NCBI RefSeq assembly: GCF_008831285.2
Contig: NC_045146.1
Location: 8,502,972 to 8,566,971, forward strand
Direction: 5' to 3'
DNA length: 64,000 nt
Origin: Nymphaea colorata
Lineage: Eukaryota > Streptophyta > Magnoliopsida > Nymphaeales > Nymphaeaceae
The position numbers were made by a program, and so were the translations under genes. A model generated the notes under the pieces. The model ran no database searches and was not told where the DNA came from. It was given only the letters and a program-made list of their open reading frames with translations. This document shows positions 1-11,300 of the stretch, piece by piece (within the stretch, counting starts at the first letter, position 1; every line of letters starts with the position of its first letter).

Positions 1-2600
1 CTATGAATTCAAATTGATCATGTAAGGACAAATTAGTCAAATTTGGTCAATGACCAATTCACCAAAGTCAAAGCTCATTTTGCGAGCTAATGTAGTTATG
101 CTTCAATTGAGCTCATTTTTTGAATTGCACTTTGACTTGGTTTAGTCAAAGTAGACTTGATCCAGTTAAGGTCTATTCCTATCTAGTAGCTGGATCGTGG
201 GGTAGAACAAGCCATTTGACTGGGTTTGATCGAGCTAAGCTCTTTGATTGAGCTTAGTGAAGGTGGCACCACATCTCGGTGCACCAAGATTGAACTTACT
301 TGCCTTAAGTAGGTTATGTGAAGCCATCATGGCTTCCTTGAATCTAAGGCCCTCTCTTTAATTAGAAAATCCCTTTTTTAATTAATGAAGAGAGAATGAG
401 TTGGATTTCTCCTCCTCCCCATGAAATCTAATCATAATCATTTTTTTTTTCATTGATTATGATTAATTTCTTTTGATTAGAGTAGATATTTTTGAAAGAA
501 ATGGGGTGTGTGGCCTCTTGGATTGCTCCTTGGCCAGGCACACTAGGTGGGACCCACGTGTGGGTCCCACTTGGCATTTTGGATCTTGAATTAGATCTAG
601 TTTTTAGATTTGAATCCAGATTTAGATTTTGAATCTAGATTTAGATTTTATAATTAGATATTGATTCCATATGACAATTGCAAATGGATTTAGGTTTCGA
701 ACGTTAATGTGGATCCAGTTTTGAGTATTGGATTAGGATTTGGACTCATAATTTTACCTTACGATTTGTGCTGAGTCAAATTCAAAATTTAAACCTGAAT
801 TGTGTTTAGATTCAAAATTTGCTTTGAGATTGAAGTTTTTCATAGTTATTTTGTGAAATTCTTTTGTAGGATTACAAAATTGCTAAGACGGAAAAATGTG
901 GTCTGTTAACAGATGCTCCTCTTTGTTGTTAAGCAAGTTGAAGACTTTGCTTAGTGGCAAAGATTTGCAGACCAAATTTTTGAAAATTGATTTAAGAATT
1001 TTGTTTACAAATGAAGCCAAGCCACCTATACTTGAGAGAACATGCTACGCAAAGACTTGAAATAAGAAGATCTTCCTCTATTTAATAAGAAACTTTATAT
1101 AGGAATTGATGTTGATTTAGGAAAGTTTGCAATTGTAAAATGATTTTGTACCTGATGTTTGGGGAACTTAGCCATTCAATTTTTTTGACTCATGGCAAGT
1201 GTTTTTTATCTCCTTTTTGTTTTGCTTTTGCTTTTCGGCATTAGCATTTGATTTTTTATTTTCTTTTTGAGATGCCCTTCTCTTTTGGGAGAAATTCTTC
1301 ACCACCCCAAAAGCTACTATATCCACTATTTTGGTGGTTTTGTAGTTTATTTTGTGTAATGTCAAACCTATCGGGCTTTCTACTAAACCCTTGTAGCAAG
1401 CTTTGCATCGATAGCTCCCAGACCAATTGGTCGTAGGGTACTAAGTGTAATACACCACTCGAACTTACTTGAGTTCAGAAGGCTTTAGGAGGCTTGATAT
1501 AAGCAAATGTTTATAGATTGCTTTTTAGCTTCATGGTGCATGCATAGGTCATATTCCCATCCACTATTGCAGAACTTTGATCCAAAGGAACAACTACACT
1601 CACCCCGAGCTCATCGCTCAACTGATTTTGTTTGATAGTTTTTTCTTATGTCATGCTAAGGTCATTTGGGTCACAAGGGTTTTCCTCATGGCATCTCATG
1701 GTATGCCTTTACAAGTGCTCAATTGCTAGGACTAACATTAATTCATAAACATTGATCCCTCCATCTCATTGAAATTAATTGCATAGTTCAAGTCATTGCC
1801 CCTTGAAGTACTCTCTTACAAGCAAAACATGGGATAAATTTGACAAATTTTTGAAAGTTTGATTTATAATGCATTTCTGAATTCTTTTTACAAAATCAAT
1901 CTTTGAAATTTTTTCCTAAGAGGTATGATACCCCTTAGTTGGTTTGAGAATTACAGAAAATGTGCTCATTAAATCACAATTGTTTTTGAAATTTTGAATT
2001 GTAAAATCAAGTATAGAATTTCTTGAGATGCAAAGCATTAATTGGATCAGAGATTTTGGCTCCATCGGTATCAATTAATATATAAGAATTGTGAGGTAGT
2101 GCCTCCCTGATGACATAGGGTCCTTCCTAGTTTAGCACTCATTTTCCTTTAGGTTTATTCCTAAGTGGAACCACTGATCTTAGGACATGGTCATTCATTT
2201 GAAATTTCCTTTCCATGACCAATTTGGCATAATGCCTAGCAATTCTTTTGCAATAGGCTTCGTTGTGCTTAGATGCTTGTAGCCTTTTCCCGTTTAAGAG
2301 GTCTCATTGAGCAAGTCTCTTTTGTTGATGCTTACTAATTAGAAGTTCAACGAGAGCACCAAATTTCAATGTTGGCTTTTGGACATATAATGGAAGGATA
2401 ATCTTTGTTCCATACACTAATTCTATTGGTATAGCATTGGTGGGTGTTCGAAGCCTGATTAGTACATTTTCTTCATGCCAATCTCAGCTTGTTTCTATAG
2501 TCCTTTCTAATACATGAATTAAAATTTTGTTGGTTGCTTTTGCCTTGCCATTATCCTCAGTAATATGGGTAAAAAAATGATGTTATATTTTGTATTTTTG
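1..2600. other. Non-coding AT-rich stretch, possible gypsy 3' end/LTR remnant
   Basis: No credible coding region is seen; the open frames are short and low in complexity. The stretch lies downstream of the minus-strand gypsy A pol, so in that element's orientation it is where the 3' untranslated region and 3' LTR would be. Around 580-790 there are many short repeats built on GATTTAGATTTGAATC-like words, resembling wording near 14.6 kb and 19.3 kb. I could not find a paired LTR, so the LTR assignment is only an inference from position. Confidence 0.35.
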
Positions 2601-2643
2601 ACTGAAATTGTGCATTTTCTCATTTTTGAAATATGTGTCATTG

Positions 2644-3187
2644 TCAAGACAATGTTATGTGAGATACCAAATCTGCCAAAAGGTTTTTATGAATGAAGGA
2701 CACCACATGCCGCCCTTCAACTATTTTCAAAGTAATTGCCTCCAACCATTTGGTAAAGTAATCTGTAGCTACAAAAAATACTTGTGCCCTTTTGAGGCAA
2801 GTGGAATAATTGAGCCAACTATATTGAAGGCCCAAATTGAAAATGGCTAAGGTGAGGTAACTGAATGAAGGTATGTTGTTGGAGTGTTAATTGATAATGC
2901 ATGCAGCTGGCATTTCATGCACTTCTTGACAAATGGGTGACAGTCTTTCTACATGGTGAACCAATAATATTTTGACTATCTGTTTGACTAGGGTTTGATA
3001 TCCTACAAGTCCTCCATATTCTTTCATGGGCTTCTTGAATGACTTCTAGTACCTCATTTGCATCAAGACATCCAATGTATTTTGTGTTAAATCCTATTTT
3101 GTATTGAACTCTTGCTAAAATGAAATATCTTGAAGACATGTTCTGCTCAATAGAAAGTTTTGTTCCCCACTTCACTCCTTCAGACAT
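2644..3187 (-). pseudogene. Gypsy A integrase fragments
   Basis: Two minus-strand fragments lie downstream of the second RNase H. One (3187-2915) holds FILARVQYKIGFNTKYIGCL and the zinc-binding neighbourhood, and one (2835-2644) holds VFFVATDYFTKWLEAITLKIVEG, the first-aspartate region of the integrase core (V-A-T-D-Y-F-T-K-W). The rest of the core, with the second aspartate and glutamate, is not seen in an open frame. Several shifts break the domain. Confidence 0.65.
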
Positions 3188-3235
3188 CTTAGGTGGAAAT
3201 GCTCATGTCTAAAGAAAATTCTTGATTTCTTGATA

Positions 3236-3721
3236 TCATGGTGCTTCTCTTTCTGCTTCTAGCACCATTTTTGGTGTAATGTTGGCTGGTTGTTTAAGTC
3301 TTTCAACTTCGAAAGATATGATAGACTTTCCTGGTTTAAATATGATGGTAGAGCCGAGACTAGCCAAACGATCGGTAATTGTATTAAATTCTCTCTTGAC
3401 ATGTGAGAGTTGACATTTCTCAAATTGCTTTACGAGAGATGTTGTCATCTCTTGATAGGGGATCAATTTTTTATCTTTGACTTGCCAATCTCCGCTAACT
3501 TGATTGACAACTAGGAGGGCATCTACAAAAATATGAACTTTTTGCACTTTAAATTTGAAAAGCATTTTGAGTTCTTGAATTAAGGCCTCGTATTCAGTCA
3601 TATTATGAGTGCAATGAAAGTTTAACTTGAGAGAACAAGGAATCATTTCTTTTTTTTTGTGTAATGAAAAGTATCCCGATGCAGTTTTGTTTTTAGATCC
3701 ATTAAAGTACATTTCCCACAT
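3236..3721 (-). pseudogene. Gypsy A second (additional) RNase H domain
   Basis: The 161-codon piece has the layout of the extra RNase H found in Tat/Ogre retrotransposons: YFNGSKNKTASGYF, then NFHCTHNMTEYEALIQELKM, then a VHIFVDALLVVNQVSGDWQVKDK block and REFNTITDRLASLGS. The glutamate (T-E-Y-E) and last aspartate (T-D-R-L) are kept, while the first aspartate is N (YFNGS) and the G-D-S word reads V-D-A. It is therefore probably inactive. The counterpart in gypsy B is at 8600-9068. Confidence 0.75.
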
Positions 3722-3987
3722 CAGCTTTGGTTCAGTCGTTAAGATTTGTTCATTGAGAAAATCATCATTTGTTTTGATTTCCTCTCATAGAGGGGAGTCT
3801 ACCAATTGAACCGGATGGCTTGCCCCTTAGTTGATTTTTATGACACATATTCTAGGTCATATTGCATCAATAAAACTTGCCACTTTGCTATTCTCCCATT
3901 CAGGAATGCTTGTTCAATGATATACTTGAGTGGATCAAGTTTTGATACATTTTTAAGCTCGCATGATAGTAGGTAGTGTCTTAATTT

Positions 3988-4365
3988 TTAATACATCCAC
4001 CCCAAGGCCAAATAAATCTTTTTCATGTACAAGTAATTATTTTTATATTGCACAAATGTTCTGCCAAAGTAATAAATGACATGCTCTATTTGGCATCCTT
4101 CATATTGCATCAAAAAACCACCACATGCTGAAGTGTTGACTATGTTGTAAAGTAGTAGGGGTTTCTCCAAAATTGGTGGTTTCAAAATTAGTAGGTAAAA
4201 GAGGTATAGCTTGATCTTTTTGAATGAGGCTTGGCATTCATGTCTCCACTCAAACTTGACTCCTATCCGTGGCAAATAAGTGAATGGTTCACATCTCATG
4301 GCAAGATTAGATATAAACTTTCTAATTGGCTGAATGCTGCCCTGCAAGCTGAGTAGCTCTGTCAC
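3988..4365 (-). pseudogene. Gypsy A connection/RNase H segment
   Basis: The 125-codon piece begins with LSLQGSIQPIRKFISNLAMR, the thumb/connection block conserved in Tat-type pol, then FEWRHECQASFKKIK and a run of LKPPILEKPLLLY, and ends in FGRTFVQYKNNYLYMKKIYLAL, the degraded start of the first RNase H domain. The usual catalytic aspartate word (D-A-S) is NTSA here. It is open but clearly a fragment. Confidence 0.7.
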
Positions 4366-4369
4366 TTGA

Positions 4370-4827
4370 GAAAGAACACTGATGTGATTCTTCCCTATCT
4401 TGGATTAAATTAACAGATCAACCACATATGCATCTATAATTTGATGCATTTGATCATGAAAAATAGTTGTCATAGCCCTTTGATATGTTGTCTCACCGTT
4501 GTTCAAGCTGAAAGGCATAACAGTAGAGCAAAAGATGCCCCCAATGAGTTGTAAATAAAGTTTTTGGCTGAGTCTAAGCAGCTAACTTAATGTGGTTGTC
4601 CTCAGAATATCCATCTATAAGGAGAACATAATATGACTTGTTGTGATATCCACTTACAAATCAATGTTTGAAAGCACATAGTCATCTTTCAGGGTAGCTT
4701 TATTCAAATGTCTTAAATCTATGCAGAGTCGAATTTTGATATTCTTCTTTGAAACTACTACAATGTTTGCCAACCATTCGGGATAGTCAATTGTGCTCAT
4801 GAACCCTGCCTATAATAGAACTTCTAG
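4370..4827 (-). pseudogene. Gypsy A reverse transcriptase core, broken
   Basis: Minus-strand translation across frames gives DYPEWLANIVVVSKKN, then IRLCIDLRHLNKATLKDDY, then MPFSLNNGETTYQRAM and DAYVVDLLI. These are the fingers, the first catalytic-aspartate region, the substrate-binding block and the catalytic box. The catalytic box reads Y-V-V-D rather than Y-V/I-D-D, and a stop follows it directly. The segment that normally follows the box is largely missing, because the sequence jumps to the SLQGSIQPIRKFI block at 4350. The enzyme cannot be functional. Confidence 0.75.
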
Positions 4828-5274
4828 CTATTCTTTGACTTTCCCTTCAATACGAGAGTCTAATTTTCTCAATTTTTGTTTGACTAGCTTGCATTCTGGC
4901 TTCAATAGCAATCGATGTTCGATCAGTTTTGTACCAAGCCCTAGCATGTCTTCATAAGTCCATGCAAAGGCTTCTTGATGAATCTTGAGAAAGTCTATCA
5001 ACTTTTCTCTTTCTTTAGCTGGTAGACTTGTTCCAATTTGCAAAATTCTTGGTTTTACTTTCGTATCAATGTTAATATGTTCTATGGGATCATTAACCAA
5101 GGGTGACGGTTGATCTTGTTTTTTTATTTGGATGAACTCTAGACATTCTACCTCGATGAGTTCTGGATTGACCTCCTTGAAGGTTTTTGATATTTGATTC
5201 CAAGGCACCAACCTGAAGATTGTGAAAAAATTAGATAAAATTGAAAGACTTTGTATAAAACAAGCAAATTGCAT
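4828..5274 (-). pseudogene. Gypsy A pol: segment before reverse transcriptase
   Basis: This 148-codon open piece ends in EHRLLLKPECKLVKQKLRKL, the conserved entry to the reverse transcriptase of Tat-type gypsy elements, preceded by FLKIHQEAFAWTYEDMLGL, the usual 'F-A-W-s-y-e-D-M-p-G' block. It continues, after a stop, into the reverse transcriptase core in the same direction. The start codon is not meaningful because this is an internal part of a polyprotein. The matching segment of gypsy B is at 7204-7470. Confidence 0.75.
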
Positions 5275-5289
5275 ATATCATTTCATACT

Positions 5290-7150
5290 TGAAAGAATTA
5301 CAAAATGAAGGGTCTTGGTCTATCGCATGCAATAATGACAAAATGTCAAAATGATGATTGATTATTGAGACGATTGATTCAAATTGATGGTGAACATTCA
5401 CCTATTGTACTATTTTTGATGAAAGGCACTAGTTTGAATTCTTTTTTGGCATTTACATCTTCATAACTCTAGTATCCTAGGGCTCGAGTGCCTCATTGCA
5501 CTGCCATTGTGATTGGCTCTAGACTTCTATCTTCATGTTTGCCAAGGCTAATAAATGGACAGTAGTCATGCTGTATGAGCAAGTCTAATCCTTTCTCATT
5601 TTAAGAAAATTTCTCAAATAATACTTATATAATTTGTTGTGGATAGATCTGGATTGCCACCTTTTGCTATCCATATTTGCTTCTTTGGCTAAAGAATTGA
5701 AAAGAACTATGGACACTATCCATGGCTGTGAACTGGGATCAAACTCATACTTGAACATGGCTAAACCGACAAGAACCCTATTCAGAATATATGTATGATG
5801 CTGACTCATTTTGTGTATGAGGAGAAAGGTGTACTTGTCTAAAAAAGCAAAGGTTGATTGAACAAATGGAGGAGTACATGGCCTATCACAAAGGCAACAT
5901 GCAAAAGTTCTGTTTCCAAGTTATTAGTGACAAGGACTTTGATTCTTTCCTTAGTTGATGATTATGGTTTTCCTCGATGAGAAATGTCAAAGAACCACAG
6001 TTAAATCTTTGGGCACCCAAATGGGACAATCCACCATGCTTGTATGATCCACAAATGTTGTTTTTCGACCATGTGTCTTCCCTACATACCATTGTGCTGC
6101 GTGGTAGACCACTCAAGCACTGAAGCAGTGAATCATCGACCTCAGTAACCTCATCAAACTGAAGGAAGCAGTCTTAAGCAATGTTGAAGAAGTATCCACT
6201 GAGGGCATAAAGACCCTGTTATAGCACTATGAATTTCTAAAACTGAAAATGTTGTGCACAACATAAGGTACTACAATTGAGTTAGAACTAGTTTCCTTTG
6301 CAATCCTCAACATGAAACAACTAAAGATTGTCAATTGCGAAGGGTCAATCTTCCAAAGGTCCCAACTACAAATCCTGAACTTTATATATTCAAATTTCAA
6401 GGGAAAGCAATAGACTTTGATGTACAATGCTTTCAGAAGATTGTTAAATCACTTTAGCACTACCCATAATTTGACCTTTGGATTTTCTTCATTCTACACA
6501 TGCTCTTCCTGGCCATCATAGAAAATCCCACTCCTGGATAGGCTACTCGTAGTCCTTTGCATTGCATTTTCAATATAAAACCATGGCTGATGAAATTGCA
6601 ATGACAGCCCCACAACTTAAGACCTATGATGCATGGCATGAGCTTACACTCTGATGTGAGGAAGATAACAAGCAGCGATGGGAAAGATTTCATCTAGTAT
6701 AATTCATTTATTTTGTCAAATCTCTAGCTTACGACACTAGGGGTTCCCTCCTTTTTTTTCAGTGATCAATAAAGAGATGGCTTTGTTTTGAAAGTTGTGT
6801 TCTCCCACTTGCACATTCACTCGAATTGCCACATTACTACTGCATTTCCTTACAATTAGTGTTTTATAGGGCCAATATAACATGTAAGTCTTGTAAGTAG
6901 ATAATCAATCCTGCATAATTACAACAAGATCAAAAGGCAACAAGAGCTCATGAAATTCAAGGACATAAACTTGATTAATCAAGAGACACAATGGAGTGAG
7001 AACTAGAGGGAGCTGAATTGGCATGACTGCCAAAAGAAGATCAGTTGCGACTATGCTCAATGATCCCACCAAAGAAATAAACATAAAGATGGGGGCAGTT
7101 CCTAAGGTAGTTTAGATTGGTGCCAACCTTGATGTTGAAGATGAAGAAAG
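5290..7150. other. Spacer between two head-to-head gypsy elements
   Basis: No recognised gene. The stretch separates the 5' sides of gypsy A (minus) and gypsy B (plus), so it should contain the gag-side leftovers of one or both. A minus-strand piece at 5585-5809 and short open frames at 5886-6116 and 6460-6693 have no motif I can name, and no zinc knuckle or protease D-S/T-G was found. Best read as decayed leader/gag sequence. Confidence 0.35.
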
Positions 7151-7203
7151 GTTCATCAAATTCTTTAAAGAATATAAATTTCCTTTCTTAGACCTACGAA
7201 GAC

Positions 7204-7990
7204 ATGCAAGGGTTAGATCCAAAGTTGATGGAACATATGTTAATTTTGAAACCCAAAAGGAAGCCTATGAAACAAAAATTGAGAAAGCTTGACCCTAAAA
7301 TCGAGGACAAGGTTAAAGAAGGATTAGAAGATCTTCTGAAAGCAAGATTCATTAGAATCATTGACTATTCAGAATTGTTGGTAAACAGTTTCATAGTACC
7401 AAAGAATAATGGAAAAGTCAAAATATGCATTGACTTCCATGGTCTCAATGGAGTCACTCCAAAAAGATGACTATACATTGCCGAATATCGATTTGTTGAT
7501 AGAGAGCACTGTGGGACATGAGATGTCCTCTTTCATGGATGGTTATTTAGGCTATAACTAGATCAAGTTGGCACATCAAAGATCAACCAAAAACTTCATT
7601 CACAACCCCTTGGGGACCTTCTGCTATATAGTGGTGCCATGAAACTAAAAAATGCATGATCTACATATCACCAAGCAATGACAATAATTTTTCGTGATCA
7701 AATGCACAAATTTATGAATGCATATGTTGATAGCATCTTATTTAAGTCTAAAACTCAAATTGAGACCATCTTGATGTCCTCAAGCAAGTATTTGATGGTT
7801 TTATTTGGTACCAAATTGAAGTTGAACATTTAGAAATGTGTATTTGGCATTGATTCAGGAAATCTTATTGGACATATGGTTAGGAAAAGGGTGATTGAAA
7901 TAAATCTAGCAAAAGCTAAGGCAATAAGGGATATGACCACCCTAACAACTATCAAAGAACTGGTAAGCTTGCAAGGCGGAATTCAAACAA
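7204..7990 (+). pseudogene. Gypsy B reverse transcriptase, broken
   Basis: The first 88 codons (to 7470) contain LKPKRKPMKQKLRKLDPKIE and then SFIVPKNNGKVKICIDFHGLN, the fingers region with the conserved C-I-D-F. After a stop, other frames carry FRDQMHKFMNAYVDSILFKSK near 7690-7750: the catalytic box reads Y-V-D-S, so the second aspartate is lost. KCVFGIDSGNLIGHMV and KAKAIRDM mark the thumb. Inactive remnant. Confidence 0.75.
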
Positions 7991-8020
7991 TTAAAAGATT
8001 ATTTCAAACTTGTCTCTAAG

Positions 8021-8600
8021 ATGCGAGTTGTTCAACCATTTTCTCAGAAAAGGGTCAGATTCGAATGGGGCCCACAATGTCAACAATTTTTGGACCTTAT
8101 CAAACAGTACCTATTGGATCCACCTATCCTTCAGCCACCAATATTAGGGAAACCACTTCTACTATATGCCTCTATGAACGACTTAGCTTGTGGTAGATTT
8201 TTAGTCCAGTATAAAGATGGGGGTAAATTGAACACGTAATATACTAGGTGAGCAAGACCTTCATGCAATATGAAAAGCGATATTCGTCATTGGAAAAGAC
8301 TTGCCTAGCATTGGCATGGAAGTGTTAGAAACTTAAGCACTACCTTTTACCATGTGAAATGAAAGTAATTTCTCAATCAAATCTCCTCAAATATATTCTA
8401 GAACAACCATTTCTCAGTGGCCGCATCACTAAACAACAACTACTCATGCAGTATGATCTAGAGTATATTCCTCAAAAGTCTATAAAAAGACAAGCAATAC
8501 CTGATTAGTTGGCCAACTTTCCCCTTATAGAAGAATTTAAGGCAGAGGACAATTTTTCCGTTGAACTTATCTTGCATGTAGAGTCCACAACGGTGTGGAC
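8021..8600 (+). pseudogene. Gypsy B connection and first RNase H
   Basis: The open part (8021-8239) has VRFEWGPQCQQFLDLIKQYL, then LQPPILGKPLLLYASMNDLAC. A shifted frame continues with SKTFMQYEKRYSSLEKTCLALAWK, KHYLLPCEMKVISQSNLLKY and LEQPFLSGRITKQQLLMQYD, which is the RNase H C-terminal half. The catalytic D-A-S word is altered (ASMND). Broken by at least one shift and two stops. Confidence 0.7.
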
Positions 8601-9068
8601 CTTGTTTCTTGATGGACCAAGAACATGGTGGGAGGAGTAGGAATTCACCTACTCTCGCCTGAAAAGGAAATGACACCATATTCCTTTAGGCTGAATTTCA
8701 TGTGTACGCACAACATGACAGAATATGAAGCCCTTATTCAAGGCCCCAAGATGCTACTAGAATTTAATGTCAAAGTAGTTTGGGCTTACGGAAACCCCTT
8801 CCCTATTGTAAATCAATTCAATGAAAAATGGAAAGTGAAAGATTTCAAACTCCTGCCATATCAAAGGATGACCAAAGCACTAGTCAAACAGTTTGATGAA
8901 TTTCAACTTCTTTATGTTATAAGGGAGTTCAATCAGCTTGCAGACGATCTTATGAAAGGACAAACACGTCAACTAGGTGGAATCACAAGAAGCACCCTGA
9001 CATCAAAACATAAAGAATTGCCTAGAAACTGGAAATATACCTCTAAACGTGCCCAAAAAAGAGCATAG
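8600..9068 (+). pseudogene. Gypsy B additional RNase H domain
   Basis: VWTLFLDGP opens the domain just before a stop. The open segment from 8625 then gives GIHLLSPEKEMTPYSFRLNF, CTHNMTEYEALIQGPKMLLE and NEKWKVKDFKLLPYQRM, ending in REFNQLADDL. The first aspartate (L-D-G), the glutamate (T-E-Y-E) and the terminal aspartate (A-D-D-L) are kept; the G-D-S position reads Y-G-N. This extra domain is the lineage mark of Tat/Ogre elements and parallels the one in gypsy A. Confidence 0.75.
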
Positions 9069-9084
9069 AGCAATTTAAAGATGT

Positions 9085-10058
9085 CTGATCTTTATTTCAA
9101 ACTTAACAAAATTTTATATAGTAGAGGATTCAGTGCTAAATATTCCATATGTTTAAACAAAAATGAAGCACAAGAGGTCATCAAAGAATCTCATGAAGGA
9201 ATCTATATTGGCCATGCAGGCCATTAAACTTTCACTAAGCAATTGATCAGAGTTGGCTATTACTGGCCAACTCTGCAGCAAGATTGTCAAGGAATGCTTC
9301 AATATCAAATTCATGCATACATACACCATTCATGCACTAGCCTTTTTTGATGTGGGCATTTGACATTGTAGGGCCCATCAGCCCCTCTTCATCTAACAGT
9401 CATAAGTACTCCCTGGTTCTTATATAACACTTCACTAACTGGGTGGAAGTTGTCACACTCAGAACCGTGGAGGATAGGGACATAGTAGCATTCATTCACA
9501 AGAACATATTTTGTCAATTCAAGGTACCTCAAGATATTGCTTCAAATAATGAGACACACTTCAAGATTGAATGCATGTAAAATTTCTATTGAAAATTTAG
9601 AATCAAGCATCACTTTTCAGCCTTACTACCCACAAGGAAATGGCCAGATAGAAGCCACAAATGAAATCTTGATTAGAATTTTTGAATGAATGGTTGAGTT
9701 AGGCCGAGAACCACAATGTATTATGGTCATATACAACAACTATTAAAACTCCCACCAATGCAACTCCCATAGAATTATTATTATTATTATTATATGGAAC
9801 AGATGTAGTACTGCCACTTCATGTAGAAAAGCTAGCATTTATGTTTGCGAAAGTTAAATTCAAAGTAAATGGAATTGTTATTAAATTGATCATTCTATGG
9901 AGGCATCGTTCGCGAGGAAAGTATAGGCACCAAACTAGGATGGGCCATGTGTGACCAGTGAAATTCTTCCCTGGAATACTTATTGTCTAATCAATGCAGA
10001 TGATGTAGAATTACCTTATCATGTCAATACACTTCATTTGAAAAGGCTCTATGCTTGA
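9085..10058 (+). pseudogene. Gypsy B integrase, broken
   Basis: In mixed frames I see SHEGIYIGHAGH (the H-H half of the zinc finger), VGYYWPTLQQDC, FDIVGPISP, HFTNWVEVVTLRTVEDRDIV and FIHKNIFCQFKVPQDIASNN, followed by KFRIKHHFSA and NGQIEATNE (at about 9640-9665) in place of the usual Q-A-E-x-x-N. The C-terminal end around 10,020-10,058 (VNTLHLKRLYA) is the usual end of Tat-type pol. There is a short TTA microsatellite inside it at about 9776-9793. Many stops. Confidence 0.7.
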
Positions 10059-10060
10059 TG

Positions 10061-10624
10061 TACTCCTTTATCTTTCATCAATAAAGGTTGCATTTTATGA
10101 TGGCCGTACTTATTCTATCTCATATGATCAATGATTAATCTTTCCCTCAGCCCTAGAACTAGAGGCAACTTTTATTTCAATGCAACAAATCAAATCACAT
10201 TAACTGATGTTTTCAATGAAAATATTTAAAATCATTCTAAAGAGGTTTTTCAAAAGAAAAGAACCACCCAAGTGTCATAATTTTCCAAACTTTTTCCCTA
10301 GGAAAGGAAAAGAATCTACATGTTTTTAGAAAGTCATTGAATGAACATATGCCTTCAAATTTGCAATCATGATTTCAATAACTTGCAAGCAAATGTTGTC
10401 AAAGTTATTTTGTCCAAGATATCGTGGAGCTTCCATGTGTCAATGTTCAACACCACAAGTGAACACTGCAAGTATAAAATTTTGAAAATCTACACATGTT
10501 GCATAGAAGCTTTTGTGTCTTGCCGCAACATTTTCTGCAAATCAAAAAATTTTAAACAGCATGGCTTGCAAGAGCATCAAACTTTTGTATATGTGCAAGA
10601 AATTTCACATAGATACACCATTTT
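10061..10624 (+). other. Gypsy B 3' untranslated region, no gene
   Basis: AT-rich sequence between the end of gypsy B integrase and the 52-bp array. One 95-codon open frame (10341-10628) has no recognisable domain and ends in the array edge. Nothing else is seen. Confidence 0.4.
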
Positions 10625-10626
10625 GT

Positions 10627-11300
10627 AGTGTTTAGGCACACTAGAGCCTCGTCTCATGCCTAGATGCACTCATTTTCAAGTGTCTATGTGCACCAAAGCC
10701 TGTCTCATGCTTAGATGTGCCCTTTTTCTAGTGTCTAGGTGCACCAGAGCAGTGACTCACAACTAGTTTCTAGTGTCTAGGTGCACCAAAGCCTTGTCTC
10801 ATGCCTAGATGCACCATTTTCTACTGTCTAGGTGCACCAATGCCTCGTCTTATGCCTAGATTCTCTCATTTTCTACTGTCTAGGCACACTAGAAACTCAT
10901 CCCATGCCTAGATGCACAGATTTTCTGGTGTCTATGTGGACCAGAACCTCATCTCGAGCCTAGATGTGCCTCTTTTCTAGCGTCTAGGGGCACCAATGCC
11001 TCGTCTCATGCCTAGATGTGCCCATTTTCTAGGGTCTAGGTGCACTAGAGCCTCGTCTCACACCTAGATGAGCTCATTTTCTAATGTCTAGAGCACCAGA
11101 TCCTTGTCTTACGCTTAGATGCACCCATTTTCTAATGTTTAGGCACACCAAAGCCTCGTTTATGCCTAGATGCACCCATTTTCTAGTGTCTAGGCACACT
11201 AGAATCTCGTCTCATGCCTAGATGCACACATTTTTTTCTAATGTCTAAGACACCAGAGCCTCATCTCACACCTAGATATGCCCCTTTCTCGTGCTTAAGC
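10627..11300 (+). repeat. 52-bp tandem repeat array, about 13 units
   Basis: The word GTCTAGGTGCACC (with variants) recurs at about 10630, 10682, 10733, 10775, 10826, 10878, 10930, 10982, 11034, 11086, 11137, 11188, 11243 and 11291. Spacing is 51-52 bp, with one shortened (42) and one lengthened (55) unit. Each unit has two related halves, one with CTAGGTGCACC and one with CTAGATGCACC, so it may have arisen from a shorter repeat. Units are contiguous with no unique spacers. Position just after a Tat-type pol fits a 3' untranslated-region minisatellite. Confidence 0.9.

Larger units (their letters stand above)
2600..5290 (-). mobile_element. Gypsy A: decayed Ty3/gypsy (Tat-type) pol
   Basis: Read on the minus strand, the pieces follow the gypsy pol order: a linker before reverse transcriptase (5274-4828), reverse transcriptase (about 4830-4370), RNase H (4365-3988), a second RNase H-like domain (3721-3236) and integrase (3187-2644). 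The extra RNase H domain between RNase H and integrase is known from the Tat/Ogre group, so I assign it there. The frame is broken by many stops and shifts. No paired LTR or TSD was found. The protein wording is very close to gypsy B, which runs the opposite way from 7.15 kb. Confidence 0.8.
7150..10060 (+). mobile_element. Gypsy B: decayed Ty3/gypsy (Tat-type) pol
   Basis: Reading forward, the remnants are in the normal gypsy order: pre-reverse-transcriptase block and reverse transcriptase (7204-7990), connection and RNase H (8021-8560), extra RNase H (8600-9068) and integrase (9085-10058). Stops and frameshifts occur throughout. The extra RNase H marks it as Tat/Ogre-like. A 52-bp tandem array follows the end of pol, as known in the 3' untranslated region of several elements of this group. 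The LTRs were not located with confidence. Confidence 0.8.

Noticed and set aside
10627-11300. CRISPR-like array
   Set aside because: Repeats are directly contiguous with no unique spacers and the host is a plant; it is a minisatellite.
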